Under the pieces are notes generated by a model. It was not told the origin of the DNA and did not search any database. It worked only from the letters and a program-made list of their open reading frames with translations. Positions 59,804 through 64,000 of a stretch of DNA of 64,000 nt are shown here, piece after piece. Within the stretch, counting starts at the first letter, position 1; the number at the start of each line of letters is the position of its first letter. Source of the DNA: M3007 sp041392625 (lineage in GTDB: Bacteria; Bacteroidota; Bacteroidia; Chitinophagales; Saprospiraceae); the NCBI GenBank assembly GCA_041392625.1, contig JAWKLR010000010.1, positions 1 through 64,000 on the forward strand. The letters run 5' to 3'. The position numbers and the translations under genes were made by a program.

Positions 59804-61396
59804 TTAGTAGGTGGGGGCGTCAAACACCTTGATCATTTTTTCAGCCTCGGGTCGGAACCGGCTGTTGGGGTATTTTTTAATAAACTCCTTATACGCTTTG
59901 GAGGTGTAGATTTTTTGTGTCCGTGTCCAGTCTATCAGCTCGGTTTTGGATGTGCGGCGGATGCTGTCGCGGAGCGTGGGCCGATCAATCAAACTGGAAT
60001 CTGTTGGTTCCGTTGTTTGTGCAGGCTTGATTTCCCGGGTAGGAGGCTTGCGGGTGATTCCGTCACGCAGATCAATTTTCTTCTGAACAGTTTCGGAAAG
60101 TTCCTGGCGGAGTACCGGGCGTTCATCCACGATTTCCTTAACGCCTTCGAGGCGATTGCTCTCAGGGAAGGTATCCAAAAAGGCAACGACATTCTCTTTC
60201 AAAGGGCGCGCTTTCAGGTTTTGAAAAGCCCGGTCTTCCAGTTTTTCCATCTCCCGACTGGTGGCCTGGGCATACCGGCCACTGGGGTACGTTTCTTTGT
60301 ATTTCCGGTAGGCTTCGGTATTCTGTACCAGACTGGCATAGCGATACACAGCGGTTTCGGTATGTCGGCTCTCCGGATATTTTTCTGCGTAGGCCACCAG
60401 GGCCTCCGGACTATCTTTGATGTAGCGGGTTATCAGCCAGGACATTTCATCCGGCACGATGGCCCAACTTGCTCCTGTTCCAATGAGTAAAAATACCAAC
60501 ATCATAGCTGCTCCGCGTTGCCAGCCCGGGCCCTTTTTAGGGCTGTATTCACCGCCTCCTGCAGAAGGAAGAGATTCCGGAACGCGCGTTTCCTCTGCAG
60601 TGAATACCGGCGGCGACTGTATGGAACCACTTGGGCTTTCCGCTCCAAATTGAATCCGCTCGCCGGTAGATTTGAATGCAGTCTCCGGCTCCTGATTCGC
60701 TTCTGCCAACACCTGCACGGCTTCTTCCAGGATGATTTCTTTTTTGCGCTCCTTACCCAAAGCCAATTCGATAACGGCTACCTTGATAATAAGTGGATAG
60801 GTTCCTTCCTTGAGTGGCGTCACAAAAAATTGCCATTCGGTATATCCTGTTTTTTCCACCAGTTGCTCGGCACTGCTCAGTGTTCGAATCCGGAAGAGCT
60901 CCCGGTCGGAAGGATCGAGCAGTTCAACCTGCATCACTTCGGAAACCCGGGAGAGCGATTTGAGGGTCACGTGTTCATCCAACAGGATGTCTTCAACGAT
61001 CGACTCTTCATCCATCGCAATGCGAACCAGGCACTTGGTTTCATGCTCAAGCGGCATGGTGTCCGGAATGCGGTACAGAATTTCACCTTGGGTAGCCGCC
61101 GTGGTTGGAGCCTCTGCCTGGGCATCAAAACTGCTTTCAGTCAGGCTTTCGATCAAGTCCAGCGTATTGGCACGGATCTGATTGTAGGCCAATTGAAGTG
61201 CTTCGTTGGAAAGCGTTCCCCGCAACCGTTGTTTGTTGGTGTCATTCAGCGATCCAAGCAGCGTGGCAGCCGTTTGGTATGCCTCCGATTGGCTGGGCAC
61301 CTGCTCCATAATAGACTTCAGCGCCTCGGCAGGGTTCTCCAACAAAAGCTTGCGGAGCTGTTCTTTGATTGTCTCCAACGGCAACGAATGTGGCAT
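59804..61396 (-). CDS. Membrane protein with EAD-like N-terminus, beta domain and outer helical repeats
   Basis: A 530-aa protein. Residues 1-88 resemble an effector-associated domain (TIKEQLRKLLLENPAEALKS ... LLGSLNDTNKQRLRGTLSNE ... YNQIRANTLDLIESL). A beta-rich domain follows (about 105-232), then a disordered Ser/Pro linker and one membrane helix (294-314; AAMMLVFLLIGTGASWAIV). The part beyond (about 328-525) has helical repeats such as AYRKYKETYPSGRYAQATS and AYKEFIKKYPNSRFRPEAE, the same pattern as the linker of the caspase at 55536-57425. With the EAD inside, the repeats would face the periplasm. It lies upstream of the pseudogene on the same strand. Confidence 0.7.
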   Translation of the reverse strand: MPHSLPLETIKEQLRKLLLENPAEALKSIMEQVPSQSEAYQTAATLLGSLNDTNKQRLRGTLSNEALQLAYNQIRANTLDLIESLTESSFDAQAEAPTTAATQGEILYRIPDTMPLEHETKCLVRIAMDEESIVEDILLDEHVTLKSLSRVSEVMQVELLDPSDRELFRIRTLSSAEQLVEKTGYTEWQFFVTPLKEGTYPLIIKVAVIELALGKERKKEIILEEAVQVLAEANQEPETAFKSTGERIQFGAESPSGSIQSPPVFTAEETRVPESLPSAGGGEYSPKKGPGWQRGAAMMLVFLLIGTGASWAIVPDEMSWLITRYIKDSPEALVAYAEKYPESRHTETAVYRYASLVQNTEAYRKYKETYPSGRYAQATSREMEKLEDRAFQNLKARPLKENVVAFLDTFPESNRLEGVKEIVDERPVLRQELSETVQKKIDLRDGITRKPPTREIKPAQTTEPTDSSLIDRPTLRDSIRRTSKTELIDWTRTQKIYTSKAYKEFIKKYPNSRFRPEAEKMIKVFDAPTY

Positions 61397-61454
61397 GGAA
61401 TCGCTTTATGTTCAGGTCAAAACCTAAAGTTACCACATTTTTTAAATTGGGCCT

Positions 61455-61650
61455 TACCATTGATGATTTGATGATGCGCCCTTCGGGCTAGGATGATTTG
61501 ATGATGTTTATTCGGCCCTTTGGGCCTTGTTTATTCGGGGGGCTTTTAGGGTAAGGGCAAGCCTTACCCCTACAAATGCTCTGACCACTAACTTCTAATT
61601 TCAACAAATCATCCTAGCCCCGCCAGGGGCGCATCATCAAATCATCAATC
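61455..61650. repeat. Mosaic intergenic repeats
   Basis: TTGATGATGCGCCCTTCGGG, ATTCGGCCCTTTGGGCCTTG, AGGGCAAGCCTTACCCCTAC and CCTAGCCCCGCCAGGGGCGC units with CATCAAATCATC spacers, filling most of the gap before the GNAT gene. Confidence 0.7.
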
Positions 61651-61655
61651 TACAC

Positions 61656-61663
61656 TATCTTTG
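61656..61663 (+). promoter_or_regulatory. -7 element very close to the GNAT start codon
   Basis: TATCTTTG ends four bases before the ATG at 61668. If this box is used, transcription would begin at or near the start codon, giving a leaderless or nearly leaderless mRNA. Confidence 0.5.
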
Positions 61664-61667
61664 ATTT

Positions 61668-62165
61668 ATGAAAAACGAAAAAGCCTTCCGGTTTGAGCGG
61701 ATTCAACCGGGTGATAATGTCCGGGTTGCATATATAATTCGCACGGTGATGACGGAGTTTGGTGCCGTTGGAACGGGATACTCCATAGAGGATCCGGAGG
61801 TGGATGCTATGTATGAGGCATATGCGAATGATCGGGCCTGTTTCTATGTCCTGAAAATTGGAGATGAAACGGTGGGCTGCGGTGGCCTTGGTCCGCTTCT
61901 GGGTGGCGAGGCGAGCGTATGTGAATTGAAAAAAATGTATTTTCTGAAAGCGGGTAGGGGCCTGGGTGCCGGGAAAGCCCTGATTGAATTTTTATTTGAA
62001 GAAGCTAAAAAACTAGGCTACGAGACCATGTACCTCGAAACCATTGCATCCATGGAGGGTGCAAATAAGTTGTACCAGAAAATGGGATTTCAGTCCCTGG
62101 CTGGTCCCATGGGGAACACCGGCCATTCGGCTTGCGGAGTTTTTTACGCGCTTAATTTAAAATAA
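61668..62165 (+). CDS. GNAT-family N-acetyltransferase
   Basis: A 165-aa acetyltransferase. The acetyl-CoA motif is CELKKMYFLKAGRGLGAGKA (R-G-L-G-A-G-K), followed by LYQKMGFQSLAG near the end. VMTEFGAVGTGYSIEDPEVD is typical of a Bacteroidota GNAT subgroup. The substrate is unknown. It overlaps the convergent PorZ gene by 14 bp at the 3' end. Confidence 0.9.
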   Translation: MKNEKAFRFERIQPGDNVRVAYIIRTVMTEFGAVGTGYSIEDPEVDAMYEAYANDRACFYVLKIGDETVGCGGLGPLLGGEASVCELKKMYFLKAGRGLGAGKALIEFLFEEAKKLGYETMYLETIASMEGANKLYQKMGFQSLAGPMGNTGHSACGVFYALNLK

Positions 62166-64000
62166 CCACTTTGGCAATCACGGCATCCGGATTTTCAAAG
62201 GATTCCGAACTGGTAGCAAACACCAGATACACGCCAGAGGCAGCCCTGCGACCCAGGTAGTCGCGCCCGTCCCAGACGGCTTGTCCACCCAGCGCTTGTC
62301 CTTCATAAACCAGTTTCCCGGATACATCGGTGATTTTCACATTGGCGTCTTTGGCCAGTCCGTAAATGGCTATTGGGCCGTCGTAATCAGGCCGAACCGG
62401 ATTGGGATAGGCATAGGGCATGCGCGTATTAATACGTCCACCCACGGTTGCTTCTCCGCGAAGGGAAATCACGCCTTTATCTGTTCCGACCCAAACTTCC
62501 CCACTGGTCTGGTCGATGGCAATATCGGTGATAACATTGTCAAAAAGCGGGCTGTTGGTATCTGTAAAGCGGGCCTCGGGGTCTTCCCCGCTGGGCGATT
62601 GAACGAAAATGCCATTGGTTGTTCCAAACCATTTCCGGTTGGCTCCATCAACGGCGATGCTTCGGATCTCCTGGTTGGCAAGCAGGTAGGCACCGAAATC
62701 ACCCACACTGGCAATTCGCCGGGAGCCCTGACAGACCGAGGCGTCAAATACATTGCTTCCACACTCAAAGCTGATGGTGCCCTGTAGGGTTCCCACCCAA
62801 ACATCGCCTTCCAGATCAACGGCCAGGCAGTTGATGGTATTGGTGGGCAAAACGCTATTTGCTGTGGTGATGTGGCGGTACCGGTCGTCGGCAGGGCTGT
62901 CGAGGTCCGCCCCGCTGTCGTATACCAGGATCCCCCCGTTGAAGCCCACGACAAACCATTTATAGCCATTTTTATCCACCACTACTTGCAGCAGATTGTT
63001 AACTGGTGCGGCAGAGAAGTTGCGCAAGGTGCCATCGGGCTTTAGAACCGCAATGGGGGCATTGGCGTCGTAGTTGGATATCCAAAGGTTGTTTTCATTG
63101 TCGAATGCCACGCCACCAATGGCTGTCCGGTTATTTCCGGAAACACCGGCATTTTGAAGAAGGGAGTTGTATTGGGTAAAGCGTTGGGTGTTGTTTCCGT
63201 TTTCAATTACCTCTACCAACCCACCGACAAAACTTCCGGTAAAGAACTTGTCTTCACTTGGGTGTGCTGCCACTTTCCAGAGGTCAAACTGGCAGTCATC
63301 ATCCACCAATTCCGGGTTATTTATATATGAAAACCGATTCCAGAAGCCATCTTCATAGATATAAACCCCATTTCTGGCGTAAGAGGGGCCGAGGTTGATG
63401 TCGTGTCCGGGTGTGCCGATCAGCACCTTTCCGTTTGCAATATCTATTTCAGTGGATAAATGATTGTAAGGTGAATTGAAGCTAAACTGATCGCATTTAT
63501 TATTTATCGCATCGTAGTACCTGAATTCATCCTGTTCGTCGGCAAACCAAAACTGTTTATTTCCGTCCTCCACGGCATAGATGGGTTTGGTTGCCTGGCA
63601 GGCCCAATGCACATCGCTGATGGTTCCACTTGCATCCATGTGTTGAACCTTGCCATTGAAGCCAAACTCCCAGCCAATAACAAGGCCTTCCCCTTCGGTA
63701 GTGAGGTAAATCAGGTCAAATGTTGGTTCGCTGCTGATTGGAGTCAGAGTCAGTCCGTCAAAACTGGAGAATGTTTTTTCTATGCCAATAAACAGTTTGC
63801 CGTATGCTGTTGCCAAGGCACTTACAATGTCTCCGCCCTGAAATCCCTGGGTTGGTCCCATCATTTCCCAGCGACTGAAATCTTCCGGGTTGACATCGTC
63901 TACCGGAATCCGAAACAGGCCTTCTTCCGTGCCGGCATAAATGAAGCCGTCGAATAACTCTACCGCTTTTACCGGCAAACCGGTGAAGGTTGTGAATACC
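62152..64000 (-). CDS. porZ: PorZ-like T9SS surface protein (N-terminus beyond window)
   Basis: The frame enters from the window edge, so the N-terminus is missing; about 615 residues are seen. Repeated propeller blades of the two-component-regulator type (NNLWISNYDANAPIAVLKPD, GYKWFVVGFNGGILVYDSG, EGDVWVGTLQGTISFE, GEVWVGTDKGVISLRGE) are followed by a C-terminal T9SS-type domain (AYPNPVRPDYDGPIAIYGL, KITDVSGKLVYEG, GQAVWDGRDYLGRRAASGVY). This end is characteristic of PorZ, the surface component that delivers anionic LPS to the T9SS sortase. It would help attach the T9SS cargo proteins encoded in this window. Another two-propeller T9SS protein cannot be excluded. Confidence 0.8.
   Translation of the reverse strand, partial: VFTTFTGLPVKAVELFDGFIYAGTEEGLFRIPVDDVNPEDFSRWEMMGPTQGFQGGDIVSALATAYGKLFIGIEKTFSSFDGLTLTPISSEPTFDLIYLTTEGEGLVIGWEFGFNGKVQHMDASGTISDVHWACQATKPIYAVEDGNKQFWFADEQDEFRYYDAINNKCDQFSFNSPYNHLSTEIDIANGKVLIGTPGHDINLGPSYARNGVYIYEDGFWNRFSYINNPELVDDDCQFDLWKVAAHPSEDKFFTGSFVGGLVEVIENGNNTQRFTQYNSLLQNAGVSGNNRTAIGGVAFDNENNLWISNYDANAPIAVLKPDGTLRNFSAAPVNNLLQVVVDKNGYKWFVVGFNGGILVYDSGADLDSPADDRYRHITTANSVLPTNTINCLAVDLEGDVWVGTLQGTISFECGSNVFDASVCQGSRRIASVGDFGAYLLANQEIRSIAVDGANRKWFGTTNGIFVQSPSGEDPEARFTDTNSPLFDNVITDIAIDQTSGEVWVGTDKGVISLRGEATVGGRINTRMPYAYPNPVRPDYDGPIAIYGLAKDANVKITDVSGKLVYEGQALGGQAVWDGRDYLGRRAASGVYLVFATSSESFENPDAVIAKVVILN

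Overview
This window is chromosomal DNA from a Bacteroidota bacterium, most likely a Saprospiria/Lewinella-type lineage; this is inferred from gene content, since no 16S rRNA is present. The evidence is: several secreted proteins with type IX secretion system (T9SS) C-terminal sorting domains, a PorZ homologue, TTG-N20-TAnnTTTG promoters, a topoisomerase IV ParC of Bacteroidota length, an Obg without a C-terminal OCT domain, and many A-rich leaders without Shine-Dalgarno sequences.

Layout. 0-12 kb: end of a XerD recombinase, a PQQ-propeller/PKD T9SS cargo protein, type I pullulanase, a rhodanese with an unusual loop, ParC, a short GldM-like protein, CinA and a fused double GNAT acetyltransferase. 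12-25 kb: beta-mannosidase, a peroxiredoxin-like protein lacking its catalytic Cys, a decayed insertion sequence, an S74-chaperone/T9SS adhesin-like protein, a Yip1-type membrane protein, tRNA-Gln, FtsK and a DJ-1/PfpI lipoprotein. 25-34 kb: a large PNGase F-like/LamG T9SS protein, an AraC regulator, a TauE/SafE permease, a sorting-domain-only mini protein, an NRDE protein, a glycosyltransferase and a DUF5606-type protein. 34-49 kb: Frr, a GAF-PP2C phosphatase, a biotin carrier protein, a 1352-aa protein with the architecture of mammalian soluble adenylyl cyclase (two cyclase domains, NTPase, TPR), a TlpA-type thioredoxin, an OmpA-family protein, an M20 amidohydrolase, riboflavin synthase, a LOG-family protein and Obg. 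49-51.3 kb: a YndJ/DUF1990 pair.

The most unusual part is 51.5-61.4 kb. A three-gene operon encodes a secreted unknown protein, an EAD11-like effector-associated domain joined to membrane helices, and an exported caspase-like protease joined to thrombospondin type 3 repeats and an FGE-sulfatase/C-type-lectin-fold domain. Facing it are a second caspase/helical-repeat/FGE protein, a broken third copy that is a mosaic of the other two, and a membrane protein with an EAD-like N-terminus whose outer part resembles the linker of the second caspase. This looks like a membrane-spanning conflict or cell-death module with diversifying lectin-like tips. The assembly into one system is inference.

Non-coding DNA is rich in repeats: a family of ~155-bp palindromic elements with two kinds of termini, mosaic repeats built on GCCCGnAGGGC palindromes, and several hairpin repeats, one of which supplies the -33 box of a promoter.
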